From Atherinomorus stipes (taxonomy: Eukaryota; Chordata; Actinopteri; Atheriniformes; Atherinidae), in NCBI GenBank assembly GCA_023101725.1, contig JALJCO010003910.1, forward strand, positions 124,001-188,000: DNA of 64,000 nucleotides, read 5' to 3'. The notes beneath the pieces are model-generated. The model had not been told where the DNA came from. It ran no database searches and saw nothing but the letters and a program-made list of their open reading frames with translations. Below are positions 1 to 11,714 of the stretch, in pieces (positions within the stretch are counted from its first letter, which is position 1; each line of letters starts with the position of its first letter). Both the position numbers and the translations under genes were made by a program.

Positions 1-1732
1 ATATTTTGCACGTTTTGGCAGATCGCATATTCATCTACAGCAGACACGCAAAATAGATAGTGGGGATGTTTTGCCGGTTAACAGGCACAAACCTCCTTTT
101 GCCCTGCTTTGTAAATCAGCGGATTATTGCGTGTGTAATGAAGATAGCATTCGTTTTAACACGCGCAAACCTTTCTTAAATCAGGGCTTTCATCTTTCGG
201 CCCTCAAAAACGTATACAGCCCTCCATAAAACTGTGTCCTTCTCTCGCAGTGGTGATGGCAAACATGTAGGAAACAGAGACGGCCTGTCTGCAACCTGCA
301 GAGTGACGGGACTGAGCCACCCAGCTTTCACCAGGAGGTCATTCTCCACAGGTGATGTTTCATTTCTTAAAGTTGAAGTTAAATAAAATGCGTAATGAAC
401 AGATGCTGGAGGTGAAGGATGATCGTGATTTAATACGTCCATTAACTACCTGCTTATAGTGATCGTGGGATTTGTTGTAGTACATATCCCCAGTTAGCTA
501 GTTTTCATTATAGTACACATGAGAGCAATTTCTGAAGAACCTAGATATAAAAAAAGTTGGGAGAGTTATTGTTTCGTGCCCTGAAACTTCAGTGACAGTT
601 CTATGTGTTCAATATCAGAAATAAGGCTAATCAATTAAAGCAGGATACAACCTGACTGTGAGATGGGACCACATGGTCAGTTTTTATTCTCTGTATAAAT
701 TCCACTGCAGAAACATTAGATTTTCCACAAAAGATGATCTCAGTAAAAACCTACAGGTGTTACCAGGTCTACTATACAGCCAATTTATTTAATCAGCAAT
801 TATGATAAAAAAAAAAAAAACTTAATATGATACAAATCTGAAAAATCCTTTGAAATTCTGTAATATAATTCTAACTGTCACTATATTTCTTAAGATAAAT
901 CAAAAAGATGATAATGATCATCCGAGCAATCTAACTTTATATTGCAGAAACTTAAGATTTGGATGTTTATGAGATGTTTTGCTGCTTAGCACCATAACTG
1001 TCATGTTCAGTTCTCCCACAAGATGATATTTGTCCCGGACTTTAAGTTCTAATTTTGAAGAATCTTTTTTTAAAAACGCAAGCCTATACTGTCTTTGTTT
1101 ACTTAGAAGGATAATGATTGAGAATATTGTTTAAAGTGGAACTTGTTATGACTTTTTACATATATGGGATTTTCCCGTTCTATTATGAGGACAATCAATA
1201 ACTCTACATGGACAAATATTTCTTCTATCCATCTGAAACCTGATCAGAGATTGTACCTGGCATGTTTACTGTACATGGACGTCGAATAAAGTGATGCAAT
1301 CGGTTGCGTGTTTACATGATGAAAAGACTTAATATGACCGAATCACTTGGCCTTCAAGGAAGTCTTTTGACAGTCAAGATGCTCGATGATCTTTAACTCT
1401 TTTGGAGTTTCTGATAAAAGTTTAGCTCTGTGTTGTTGCTGCCATTTTTCAAGTCTGTCCTAAAAGTCATCATGTTCCCGAACTCCCACATCCACCACAG
1501 AAACCATCGAAATGAGTGGAGACATGCTTATTTTTTCCTGCTGATCAGATCATGGAAAGGTTGACCCCCTCCCCCATTTAAATTCTCCGGCTCCACCAGT
1601 CTCTTTGTGGAAAAATCCAATATATGGTCAGTTGTGAAATTTGCAAATGCAAATATCAATTTTGATAACTGCAGTTCAACTAAACATGAGGATGGTTTTC
1701 CCTAGAACTACAACCCCCCCAATGAAAAAAAA
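1..1732. other. Unassigned AT-rich noncoding DNA
   Basis: No gene, exon-like frame, or recognisable transposon was seen. The stretch is AT-rich with a short poly-A run near 809. The only open frame of any length (minus strand, 176-442) has no recognisable domain. Confidence 0.5.
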
Positions 1733-1750
1733 GAGAGAGAGAGAGAGAGA
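1733..1750. repeat. (GA)n microsatellite
   Basis: Nine GA dinucleotides directly visible, flanked by A-runs on both sides. Confidence 0.9.
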
Positions 1751-4700
1751 AAAAACACCCAAAACAACTCAAAAATGGTTACCTTGTGCTGAATGTGTTT
1801 GTTGGGAGGGAATATTTTACTTTTTATTTAAGAAACTGGGGTTGTACGAAGTGCTTGAGTAGTCTCTATTTTACCTGCGGTAGACAAAAAAGAGATTTGC
1901 ATTAAAATTAAAGGTGTAATTAAAGTTTAATTGAAGATTCAGCATTTTATTAATGTATATGCTGGCAAAAAAGGCTGAAACCACATTATTCATGAATGTC
2001 ACTCCAAGCTATAGAGCACTTTGACACCTGAATATGTTCTAAATTCACACCAATGATTCGTCAAACCAATGACAGCTTTTATGTGACTTCCTATTACTAA
2101 GAGCATTCATCTTTTAGATGCAAAACTTAAAACTAATAAGTTATCTTTGACAAAATAAAACAATTTAAATCAAGTTTGCAGCTGAAACTAGAGTATTTAG
2201 TCTCCATGGTCACATTATACATCCTTGATGCTGAGATCGTATTAAGAAATGTTCCCACATGTGTTTGATCAGCTCCCTAGTAGCATGTGAACACTGTCCT
2301 GTCAATTAAACATGAATATTGTATCTTTTGTAGTTCTAAGAGGAGTACATATGAAGTATGTTAGCAAAAAAAGAGGTGAAAAAGAGAAAATCGACATATC
2401 ATTGTTTGCAGGTAAGTTTTGAGTGGCAAGAAAATCCAATATCAAGGACTTGTTTAATCAAGTAACAATATTCAAAGCGCTTTAACTGCCTTTATTAATC
2501 AATACCCATCGAAAGAGGGAAAATATAATTGCTAAGTGCTAAGAGCTAGCTTTATGCACGAGCAGTCTCAACCCTCAGGTGAGTCATGGTCACTACACTG
2601 CATTTAGATGGCTGCTGAGAACAGCATAAATTCAAAGGCTCAACACCATGTGGCCTGCAGTGTAAACCCCCATAAATCCTTTTTGGTCATTAAGATATTC
2701 CGTGGAGTGAATGTGCTACAGCGGCACAGCTCCTTCGTTGTTCTTTTGTGGAGTTTGACAGTGTTGATTAACGTGCAGTAGTTTCCATTCTGCTGACTCC
2801 TTCTGGGACCAGGATCCTCTCCCCACCTCGTTTTAATAGGAGGGCAGCAGATAAAGGGCTCCACCTGGTTAAACGTTGCCGGAGAGCATGAGATGGGCTA
2901 ATGAGAGCTGCATGGCCCAGGCCTCCAGTGTGGATCCAGAGAAAATCCTTTTTATTTTGGCTAGTTTACAGCTCAGCATGCAAAATTGATAGGTCAACAG
3001 CAGCAAGAAACTGCACGCTTAAAAAATACAAATCACATATGCAGACATTAAAAAGCAGGGCAACAAAGCTAAAGTGCATGTTAGCATGACAAAAATGAGT
3101 TACAGGCACACACGCACACCCAAAAACTAATTGGTCTGATGTAATGCACAAAAGATAGAAAGAAAAGAGAAAAAATCTGACATCATTTCAGCCTCCCAGC
3201 CTGCTGCTCCTGTCTCTGCTCAGCTGCTGTAAGTAGGGCACATCAATTTTTCACACTGCCTCTGTCTCTCACTCAGTCTATAGCTGTGACCGCAGCACCT
3301 GTGCATAGGCTTTGCTATTTGGGCCTGTCATACAATGTCCCGCCCATCACTTCAAAACAGCCCTCACATCCTTTCTCCCCTCTGGTCCTACAGGGTTTGT
3401 TTTGGAACACTTCTCCATCCATCCACTTCGTTTTCTTTGTAATTCCTGCTCCCCGAGCCACGTCTCTTTTACAGTAGCATGCCATCCATCCTCTGATGCA
3501 TGCAATATGTAGTAATCATGGGACACGAAAACTAACAGATGCGTGCATGACATGCAGGAAGAATCTGTAATAACAACAATATCATGGATGCCGCATGTTG
3601 CAAGGACTCACTCTTGTCCCCCTTCGCATGCGGGTTTTCGGATTTGCATTCATTGTGCTATGTCAGATACATAAAAACAAATCAACTGCACAAATAAGGA
3701 AGCAAAAATCTATGGAACAAGTTTGCTCCACCAAGTCTCACAGCTTTGAAAATATTCTTTTTGCATTATACATTTGATTTTCTGCATCATTATGCACTGT
3801 TCTCTGCATATACAGAGGATGGAGCAGCAACCAAACACATCAAGTAGAAAAACAAATATGCGCTTTTTGAAAGACGTCACAGAATTGACTTAAATAAAAC
3901 ACTCAGATTAAAAGGTTTCCTATAACAGTAAAGCTCATTAGACTGTTAGCATGTAACAATTAGAAAGTAAGAAGAGGCAGACGAGACTGTTTGACTGATT
4001 GCCCTGGATGCACACAAACATGCACCAATGAATTTCCACAATGAGACTAGATATTCCTAAACACAGGAAATGTTACACAGCTTAAACTAAACGTTGTGGA
4101 TGATGACATATCTGACTCTGGCAGCACAGATCCATGCCACATCGGTGACATCGTTGTTGCTAGATAAGAAAATGTCTCCTTATATGCATATTCAACCCAT
4201 CTCTGGCAAACCTGACATCTGGCACACCATCCTTAGCTTTGTTTTGACATCCTATACCACTCAGAACAAGGGAAATTATTTGAAATGTGCATGTTTGTGT
4301 TTGCAAGATACTTTCAAAAATGCATCATCGAAGGAACAAAAAGTAATGTGGAAACAAATATACTGCAACTGAATTGTTGTGCATAAGTTAAAAAGGTCCT
4401 TTATGTTTGACCTTCTTTAACTAATGCATAAGAATCCAGGCATAGTACACACATACTCAAAAGGAACACTCCAAGTTGTGGTGAAAAAATGTGTATAAAA
4501 TCCTTTACAAACCTTATACAGTAATATTAGATTCAATAAAGCAGTACAAAATGGCCAAAACATCCTCAGTGTTCCATGGGTTATTAACTTTTTGGTGGGT
4601 CCTTTAATAGACAAATCTCCAAGATCAGAGACATTTATGTGTAAGTTTTGCACTTTGATATACAGAAAATAGCTCGCACAATGTCAATAACCATATAACT

Positions 4701-4839
4701 AACATTAATTTAGCCTCATAGCAGAATTCTCTCAGTCATATTTTGGCCAAATTGTGACATCTGCCTAATTCTACTCTTCCAACACTGCTGATAGACTGGC
4801 AATCATTGCAGATTTTCATAATTTTTTTCAGTGTCTTGT
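1751..4839. other. Unassigned noncoding DNA
   Basis: Three kilobases without a supportable gene or repeat family. Several open frames of 60-90 codons lie on both strands, but none shows domain-like composition or plausible splice signals. Confidence 0.5.
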
Positions 4840-5336
4840 CCCTTCAGTACCTTAGTGACATCAGTCAGTGTGTGCTGATCTCACAAAAATAATGTCACCA
4901 AAGACCAAGTTGACTTAATTTTTGCTTGGCTACAACCTTATTTAGAAAAACTAGGTCCACCTGCTGGTAGCTAGCAGTTGGAGTTTGTTTGCTGAGGGGC
5001 TATCTGTTAGCATCATGGGCACTTCAGACAGTGAACGTAGGTTTATCAGACAAGACAGCATTTAGAAAATAAATAAACTTACGGGTAATGACACGGTTGT
5101 GGTTGCCTCCTGGGAGGGGGAGGCTGTTCACTTGCTTGTATGCACTAATTGAAGAATATACATAAAATGAAATGTTGCTGTCTAATTTAGTTTTTGAACA
5201 AAAACTCAAAGCTGACCAACCATCAACAGGAACTTTGATACTTTGATCGCTCTTGACATTCACATGGCCTCATCAGTGCAAAACAGATCAAATTATAAAC
5301 CACAGAAAAGCTAAATATGCTGTCATGCACCTTTAA
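4840..5336 (-). mobile_element. TTAA-AGGTGC family element, copy C
   Basis: Read on the minus strand it begins TTAAAGGTGCATGACAG at 5336 and aligns along its length with the copies at 16438 and 25021 (plus) and 49591 (minus). Shared landmarks include the sequence just inside the end, a segment reading TCAGCTTTG, and the block ATTTTCTAAATGCTGTCT followed by a TTTATCAGAC-like stretch. Homology runs to about 4840, where the opposite terminus is not recognisable, so the copy looks truncated or its far end has decayed. No coding capacity is visible, so it is non-autonomous. The TTAA at the end suggests a TTAA-targeting superfamily (piggyBac or Kolobok), but this is inference. Confidence 0.65.
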
Positions 5337-6964
5337 GTAAATTGACAATAAGTTTGGTTTTTCAATCAATTACTATTCACTTCCCCACAAGAGAGTGTTT
5401 TGATTACTGTTCACTGTAGTAAAATACACATTAAATACTTTGTACAAGCCCGCTAATAAAAACTAATTCCTTTTAAGGACATTGTTTACAAAACATCCCT
5501 GAGGTTGAAAAAGGTTATTTTTCCTTTATAAACTAGTTAAATTCAGCATGCAAAGTACACACACATAAAACATGAAGGCACCTTAAATATCAAGTCAGGC
5601 CAAATATGAGTGGATATATTGTTGCTTGTACAAGTCTGATAAAAAATCTTTGGTTCATATACGGCCCGCATCTGCAGTTTAGTTTCATCCACATTTGGCC
5701 TTGATGGCATTGAGTCCTTGTGAGTGTGGCTGTCAAAACTCAGCCACGTCACCACCACAAGTGGCCCAGAAGGAAATTGCTATAAACTATGTCCAGGCTG
5801 GCAACTGACATCTGGAGCACATCTGGCCCTTACAACACTTGCCAGTGTTGTAACTGAGCAATAAGTGCCAAAAGTAGCTGAGATTAGGCCCAAATGTGTC
5901 TGCTATCTGGGATCTTGCGTCAGGACTTAAAAAAAAAAGCAACACAAAAAGAAAAGGTACCACTTTAGATTTTAAAACTGGATGGGTGACATCACTGGCT
6001 ATGTCAACTTTTACTGGAAGTCTGTAAACGGCGTTACAGCCTCAACGGAATAAAAAAAAGTCTCATTTGGAGATGACGTTCAAAATTCATTCAGATTTTG
6101 AAAATAAATTTTTGTTTCATGTAGTGATGATAGCCTTGCTTTGAATCTTTTGAATCTTTACAGTAATACTGTTAGTCTTTCAGTTATATCATATATAAGA
6201 AAAAGTAAAACAACATAAAAAGAAATCAATAAAAGCAATCCATAACAGGTCACAAGTCAAATCTCTGATGTCATTACTTGTGGAATTTCTCTTTAATATA
6301 CCCTCTTGTGAAAAATGCGAGGTCAACTAGAGTCACAATTTAAGTTAACAGGCTGGCAGCTGCTCGTTTTTTCTGACTGAGTTGTCAGCCTTGTGTGACT
6401 GACCTGAACCTTCACCGGAAGCTTCAAATTCATAATTCATTTTACAAAAAAGTGTATCTAATAAAAGCGTCTGACAATCCTTCTAGTGCAGTAATATATG
6501 AGTCCAAATCTGAGCCTAGATTGAATGATATACTTTAATTTAATTCAACATGAAAACTAATATATCTGGAATTAAAAAGTAGCCAGCTGGGGAAATGTTT
6601 CACATTAACATTCTGGAGAAGACAGTGCATAAGAAAAAAAAAAAAAAAAACGTTAAAAGGAAGTCAATTTAAGGTGAAGTTAATCATTTGTGAGTGAAGT
6701 CAGAGAGAAAATGCAACATATAACATACAAAAGAGTGATTGGCCATTTGAAGAGACCTAAAAAAAAAGCAATCAGCTGTTGCAAAATAGTGTGTGTATAC
6801 ATGTATTTGCCAGCAGCTGTCACTTTGCCAGTAACAATCTGCAAAAATGACAGCTATAAAATAGCTTGAGATGAAAAAAAAAAAATAAAATAAAGGAGCG
6901 TGGAGAGGTTTATGTGTGTCTTTGGAGAGATAATCCATTTGTAAACCACGCTTTGGGCTAGGGA
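5337..6964. other. Unassigned AT-rich noncoding DNA
   Basis: No supportable gene. A-runs occur near 5930, 6633-6650 and 6874-6884. No transposon termini were recognised. Confidence 0.45.
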
Positions 6965-7515
6965 CAGGACCCAGCACACAGTGACAGACGGCGAAGAGGA
7001 GGCAGGGATAACACTTGGCCGTGAAGGCGCAAACAGAGAGGAGGGGTTGGAAATAAGAAATAAAATAGAAGAGGAAGACAAACAGGGAGAGAAGACTGAG
7101 TGGAGACGATCAAGTGATAAGACAGATGGAGGATGTAAACACAGGAGACATGGAAAGAAGAAAGTGAAAAGAGAAAAACTGAGTACAGTGGCAAAAGATG
7201 AAACCAGGGAGATCGTGCGGAGAGGAATCGACAAGCAAAGACTAGCTGGGGGCCTTGAGATATTGTATAAGGCAATAAAACAAGCAGGCATGACAAGGAA
7301 GCCAGAGGGAACAAGAAGGGCAAGAGGGCAAATGAAATGAAGGGGAAAAAATAAAAAAACAGAGCAGAATCTTAAAGAGACTGGCATATATGCATATAAG
7401 AAAGTACAACAAAAAAAAAAAGGAAAAATGAGCAGAAAAGGGATGCAATGATGGGAGAAAAAGGAAAAACTATGCAATGACAGAGAATGGGATACAATGA
7501 GAAACGATAGAGACA
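6965..7515. repeat. Purine-rich low-complexity tract
   Basis: The plus strand is strongly A/G biased for about 550 bases. This creates long spurious frames on both strands: a Lys/Glu-rich frame of 119 codons on plus and a Ser/Phe/Leu-rich frame of 220 codons on minus. Neither has domain structure. The composition explains both, so neither is called as a gene. Confidence 0.7.
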
Positions 7516-8385
7516 TGAAAGGGTAGCAGAGCAGCAGAAATCAATTCCCTCTGGGGGTCACAGGATCGGGGCAGTGAAGTGCAAATGCTACATCATAAAC
7601 ACTCAGTAGGCTATAGCCGCAACACAAGCCATCAATTTGTCCTGGATGTGCAGTGAAAAATATCCTCGTCGCTTCCCAATCAACTATTTCTCACATGAAT
7701 GGAGCTGCTGTTACCTCACTGCATGTGCAGGCAGCAGAGCTTACTTCTCCAAAGGCCGGCGTCGAGAGTATTTCGTGCTGCCCTTGAGACGTTTCTACCG
7801 CTATTGCAAGCAGACTTTAAAGTACTTTTAAAAAGTTTTTTACCCCAGTAACTTAGAGGTGTTTTTTATCATTTCAAGCCATGTCACTGGTAGTTACTTT
7901 GTTTTAGAAGTTTAATCCCTGCCCATGGTGTCTTAGGGGAAAACTGACAAGACTACATTTTTTGAAAGGCTACAATCACACTTTCAAAAGTAAGTAATCA
8001 AAAGAGATAATTTAGTAAAATCTTTGTCATTTTTTTTTCTAAAAAAAAAAATCTCATATTTTCTTGTTTTCTTGTTACATTTTGTTGTGCATTTTGAAAT
8101 TCTTACCTTCTCATGCTTTACCCTGTATGCTTGATTTGTTCTTGAGATGTGTTTGAAACATACACTGTATAATATAACTGGGCAGACCCTCTGTAACATC
8201 ACCTGGAGGTTTCTGAAGAGCTTTACTTCAAGTGGTCGGTTCCCAATGTTGCCATCTTGGCAGTGTTGTGCGTCTCGTCTCTCCCAGAAAATACAAAACT
8301 GCACAAAGACTTGGACGAATGATTGACATCTATCAAACTCTGAGCTACCTGTAACCTGCTAACAGGGCTAAACTGGAGCTAACTG
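7516..8385. other. Unassigned noncoding DNA
   Basis: No supportable gene. The right part (about 8200-8385) may belong to the dispersed repeat that follows, but only the segment from 8386 has a visible partner in this window. Confidence 0.4.
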
Positions 8386-8610
8386 AGGTAGGTGGCTAAG
8401 CTAAAGTGTGCCGTTACCTGGCTAGTCACCTTGGTTGTGCTGCTCTGCTACTGGCTAAAGGCATTCCCGGGAGCTAGCCACCAGCCACCCGTGCTAGTGC
8501 TGAAAGCCCTTCTGTCACCTGTCAATCAAAAGGACGCCCCCCCATGCAATCTTGAAATTATGCATAATTTCAAGATTAAATATCATCTAAACTTGACCTA
8601 TTAAACCTAA
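8386..8610 (+). repeat. Dispersed repeat, copy 1 of 2
   Basis: This segment aligns directly, with substitutions and small gaps, to 10563-10745. Shared stretches include CTAAGCTAAAGTGTGCCGTT versus CATAAAGTGTGCTGTT, CCTTGGTTGTGCT, GTGCTAGTGCTGAAAGCCC, TCTGTCACCTGTCAATCAAA and AAACCTAAAAT. It is probably a fragment of an unidentified DNA element, as no ends or coding region were recognised. Copy 1 carries an extra 30-bp palindrome (8548-8577) absent from copy 2. Confidence 0.75.
8548..8577. repeat. Perfect 30-bp palindrome
   Basis: Left half AATCTTGAAATTATG is exactly reverse-complementary to right half CATAATTTCAAGATT with no spacer. The partner repeat at 10563-10745 carries only the CAAGATTAAAT side, so the palindrome looks like a local inverted duplication in copy 1. 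Confidence 0.9.
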
Positions 8611-9172
8611 AATGTTTCATGTTTTTTTTGTTGATTCTGGACTTCTGATAAGTTTTGTGCTGGAGAGGCTTCGATTTTTCTAGTATTATTACACAAGAAG
8701 ACAACCGGCCAGGATTATTAAATGGCATTTAAATTAATCTTAGATTACATATAAAATGTTTTGGTGGTTTATAGAAACAACTTTTTAATATTTGGGCAGA
8801 ACTCCAAGCCCATTCTCTAATAATAACCAGCTTGTTACCTGGCTTCAGATGAAAGGTGTCCCATACATATAGAGCCAGGCTGTATCTTGTAACTGTAGCC
8901 AATCTCCCTACAAAAAAAGAACACCTACTCTTTTTCAGATTGTTTGATTTAACAATGAAGTGCATCACTGCATATGCTCTTGCTGCAAAATACTTTGTGA
9001 CTAATAAATACACAATCTGCAGTGTTAGATGACTCGTTCGTGTGTATCTCATTCAGCAAAACGTCTAAAAATCCTGTAGCTGCTAGGGAAAGTTGGAAAT
9101 CTAGAGCCTATGAGAGTGTGGCATAGTAGTTTATTCTAGTTCTTTACTTCTTTTAGACTGAAATAGATCTCT
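8611..9172. other. Unassigned noncoding DNA
   Basis: No gene or repeat family recognised between the dispersed repeat and the hAT-like element. Confidence 0.4.
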
Positions 9173-9343
9173 CAGTCTTTCCCAAACTGAGGGTCCCAAA
9201 ATCATTCAAGGGGTCTCCAGATCATTTCAAAATAATATATTGCCTACAATTATTGAATAAATCTGGGGTTTTGTCAAAATTAATAAGCTAACACAGGGAG
9301 ATCTGTGAAATTAACATGCTAATTTTCTAAACAAGAGGCAAGA

Positions 9344-10010
9344 TTAAAGGGGAACTTCATTTTTTTTTTTTATCTGGACCTATTTTCTAGTATGAAATAT
9401 GTTCAATTACTCACCCGGACAGTTTGGGTGCAACTTGAATTCCGTCGGGAGATATTTAGATCCACTCCAGATCAGCGTACAGTATGCGCTGTATAATGGC
9501 AGTGATGCGGCAACCGCGTACAGCCTTTAAATAAGGCATTATCTGCCACAAACTTCTTCATTTCACCAATGTTTTGCTACAAAACTTTAGTCGGACCCCC
9601 CTGTGAGATCGAAGCGGCTATTTTGTGGTGATTCATCCATGTTTACAGACTTTTTTATTGCAGCAGCTTTGATGACGTTGCTATTATGCAACACCATAAC
9701 AAGTAAACAACTGTAAATAAAGATGAATCACCACGAAAAAGCCACTTTGAGCTCACAGAGGGGGGTCCGACTAATGTTTCATAACAAAACATTAGTGAAA
9801 TGAAGGAGTTTGTGGCAGATAATGCCTTATTTAGAGGATGCACGCGGTTGCCCCATCACTGCCACTATATGCCGCATACTCTGATCTCGAGTGGATCTAA
9901 ATATCTCCTGAAGGAATTTAAGTTGCACCAAAACTGTCTGGGTGAGTAAATGAACATATTTCATGCTAGAAAATAGGTCCAGATTAAAAAAAAACGAAGT
10001 TCCCCTTTAA
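9344..10010. mobile_element. Large palindromic (foldback) TTAA-AGGGG element
   Basis: The two halves are near-complete inverted copies. TTAAAGGGGAACTTC (9344-9358) is mirrored by GAAGTTCCCCTTTAA (9996-10010), and matching continues inward through GGAGATATTTAGATCCACTC, GGCATTATCTGCCACAAACT and GTGGTGATTCATC. Arms are about 300 bases with a spacer of roughly 55 bases near 9653-9708. TTAA at both ends suggests a TTAA-targeting superfamily. It has no coding capacity. It lies inside the hAT-like element and so inserted later. Confidence 0.85.
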
Positions 10011-10280
10011 GAAATGAGACTTGCAAGTGCCGCGACTGGTGCTCTGGGTAACTACAGCCACCAGGCAAGCCGGCACAGGAGCGTGCACAAATGGATTCTA
10101 TAACGTTTAACGCTGATCAAGTCTTTTTCTTCGTAGTTCCATTTTTTAGTGTATTTCAGTTGATCTGGATTGCTGATGGCAGAAGAATCCATAACTCTCC
10201 CTTGCAGTGTTTGAGTTCACAGCGACCATCTTCTTCCTGTATCAAAACTGACAGGGACATGTACTGTATACAACATCAAC

Positions 10281-10288
10281 TGACGTCA
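10281..10288. promoter_or_regulatory. Consensus cAMP response element (TGACGTCA)
   Basis: Perfect CRE palindrome for CREB/ATF factors. It sits in repeat-derived DNA with no visible promoter or exon nearby, so function is doubtful. Confidence 0.3.
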
Positions 10289-10562
10289 CATCCGCAGGAC
10301 AGCGTGGGAAATTCGGCTACTGAATCACAACTTATGCAGCACGCAGCCTGTTCATGGCAACGGAGAGAGATGTGAGTGGGCTCGTTCTTTGTGTTTTCTG
10401 ACGCTTCATCACCCTTTAGCAATAAAAACTGGACATGCATGTTTATTCTTTCACAATTCCTGCCTCTAGTCCCTTTAACCATGTTGTGATTTAAAAAATA
10501 TGAATTTGACATTAAGTGGGTGAAAGAAGCTAATTTTCAGCATATGGATGCTTTCAAGCTGT

Positions 10563-10745
10563 GAACATAAAGTGTGCTGTTAGCTGGTTAACCTTGGTTG
10601 TGCTCCTCTGCTAGCCACTAGCCACCAGTGCTAGTGCTGAAAGCCCATCTGTCACCTGTCAATCAAAAAGACAGGCGACAAGATTAAATAACTTATAAAC
10701 TGATGAGTTGGATGTAAACTTGACGTATGAAACCTAAAATCTGTT
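10563..10745 (+). repeat. Dispersed repeat, copy 2 of 2
   Basis: Direct partner of 8386-8610, in the same orientation about 2.2 kb downstream. It lies inside the boundaries proposed for the hAT-like element, whereas copy 1 lies outside. Either the element boundaries are wrong or a shared fragment was inserted independently. Confidence 0.7.
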
Positions 10746-10926
10746 TTTTGTTTGTTTTTTTAGAAAAAACAAACAGAAAGATACTTCATCCTCCTAATTC
10801 ATGAAGTTTCTGACAGTTTTCCTGCCTTACATTTAGAGGATAGCCACAGGATGACCCATTTGATTCCACAACTTAGCGCTCATTTGTTGGGGTTTCAAAC
10901 CCGGGGGTCACCCGGGGGAACCACTG

Positions 10927-11378
10927 ATCTACCTCTCCAGTACAGTCTGAGAATAAGCAGTCTAAATGGAGTTGTGCTCCAGCTGCAGTAAAACTATCAT
11001 GTGGGCATGAATGATACTGAGGGCCATTTGGGTAGCTACAAGGCCAGCTCAGAGATAGTGAGACACCAAACGCTCCATAGCTTGTTGGGTTTAAGCAACT
11101 AAACTTTCAGTTGATGCAGCCAGATGGTTCCAGTGTCTGTGTAAGCAGGAAGAGATGTGGCTGACTGAGCACAAGTGAAAAAATATCTTATGGTATTAGA
11201 AGTTAGATAAAGTGTAAAAAATATGTCTGGCTGATTCTAAAAGTGGGGCAAGAAAAATTAAAAGATAATTGATAATTCAGCCAAATAATGGAGTTCATAG
11301 TTGGATAAATACATCTAAAAGACTGATGGGTTATTGAGACTGCAGCAACATAACTCTGTGGTGACTTTTCATCTTTGA
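10927..11378. other. Unassigned noncoding DNA
   Basis: No gene or repeat recognised between the hAT-like right end and the coding-like fragment that follows. Confidence 0.4.
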
Positions 11379-11714
11379 GCACCAAAGAAGTCCAAAGCAT
11401 ACACCCGAAACAATGCAGCAGAGGCTTTAGGACAAGTCTTCAGCGGCCTATGAGTGGCTCAGCCAAGCTTAAACCTACAACATCTGGAGAAACCCAAGTA
11501 TGGCAACTCACAGGTGCTTCCAAGTCTGACAGAGCTAAAGAAACGGTGCCAGGAAGAAAGGGATAAACTGCCCAGATCCAGGCTTGCAGTGCCTGCACAG
11601 ACTTACCTTGGAAGACTCAAAGCTGCGATGTTTGCCAAAGAAGCTTTAGCAAGGCACTGGAAAAAAGGGTTTGAATGGTTTGTGACTGAGAGAGCATTGG
11701 CAAAAAATAAATGA
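11379..11714 (+). pseudogene. Coding-like fragment, unknown protein, broken by stops
   Basis: One frame reads as protein-like sequence for about 110 codons. It has an Ala/Asn-rich start, then a basic/acidic helical segment containing LTELKKRCQEERDKLPRSR, then AQTYLGRLKAAMFAKEALAR and a Trp/Phe-containing tail ending at TGA (11712-11714). The same frame has TGA at 11376-11378 and at 11451-11453, so it is not intact as a single exon. Composition is balanced, with Lys, Arg, Glu, Trp and Cys, unlike the low-complexity frames elsewhere. No poly-A tail follows and I see no convincing splice acceptor. I do not recognise the protein. It could be a decayed exon, an old pseudogene, or coding sequence from an unidentified transposon. 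Confidence 0.4.

Larger units (their letters stand above)
9173..10926. mobile_element. hAT-like DNA element (composite, interrupted)
   Basis: The left end reads CAGTCTTTCCCAAACTGAGG and the right end, reverse-complemented, reads CAGTGGTTCCCCCGGGTGAC. Both match the CAGTGGTTCCCAA-type ends common among teleost hAT elements. Internal segments recur in the related fragment at 27125-27545: a GTGAAATTAACA block and a TGAAGTTTCTGAYAGTTTTC block. A separate palindromic element (9344-10010) sits inside. No transposase frame is visible. Flanking 8-mers (AGATCTCT and ATCTACCT) are not a clean duplication, so the boundaries and hAT assignment are tentative. Confidence 0.5.

Noticed and set aside
6854..7516. 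220-codon Ser/Phe/Leu-rich minus frame and the 119-codon Lys/Glu-rich plus frame opposite
   Set aside because: Both are explained by the purine/pyrimidine bias of the tract; no domain, signal or conservation-like pattern is visible.
10281..10288. CRE as a true promoter element
   Set aside because: An 8-bp match is expected by chance about once per 65 kb and no exon lies nearby; kept only as a low-confidence site.
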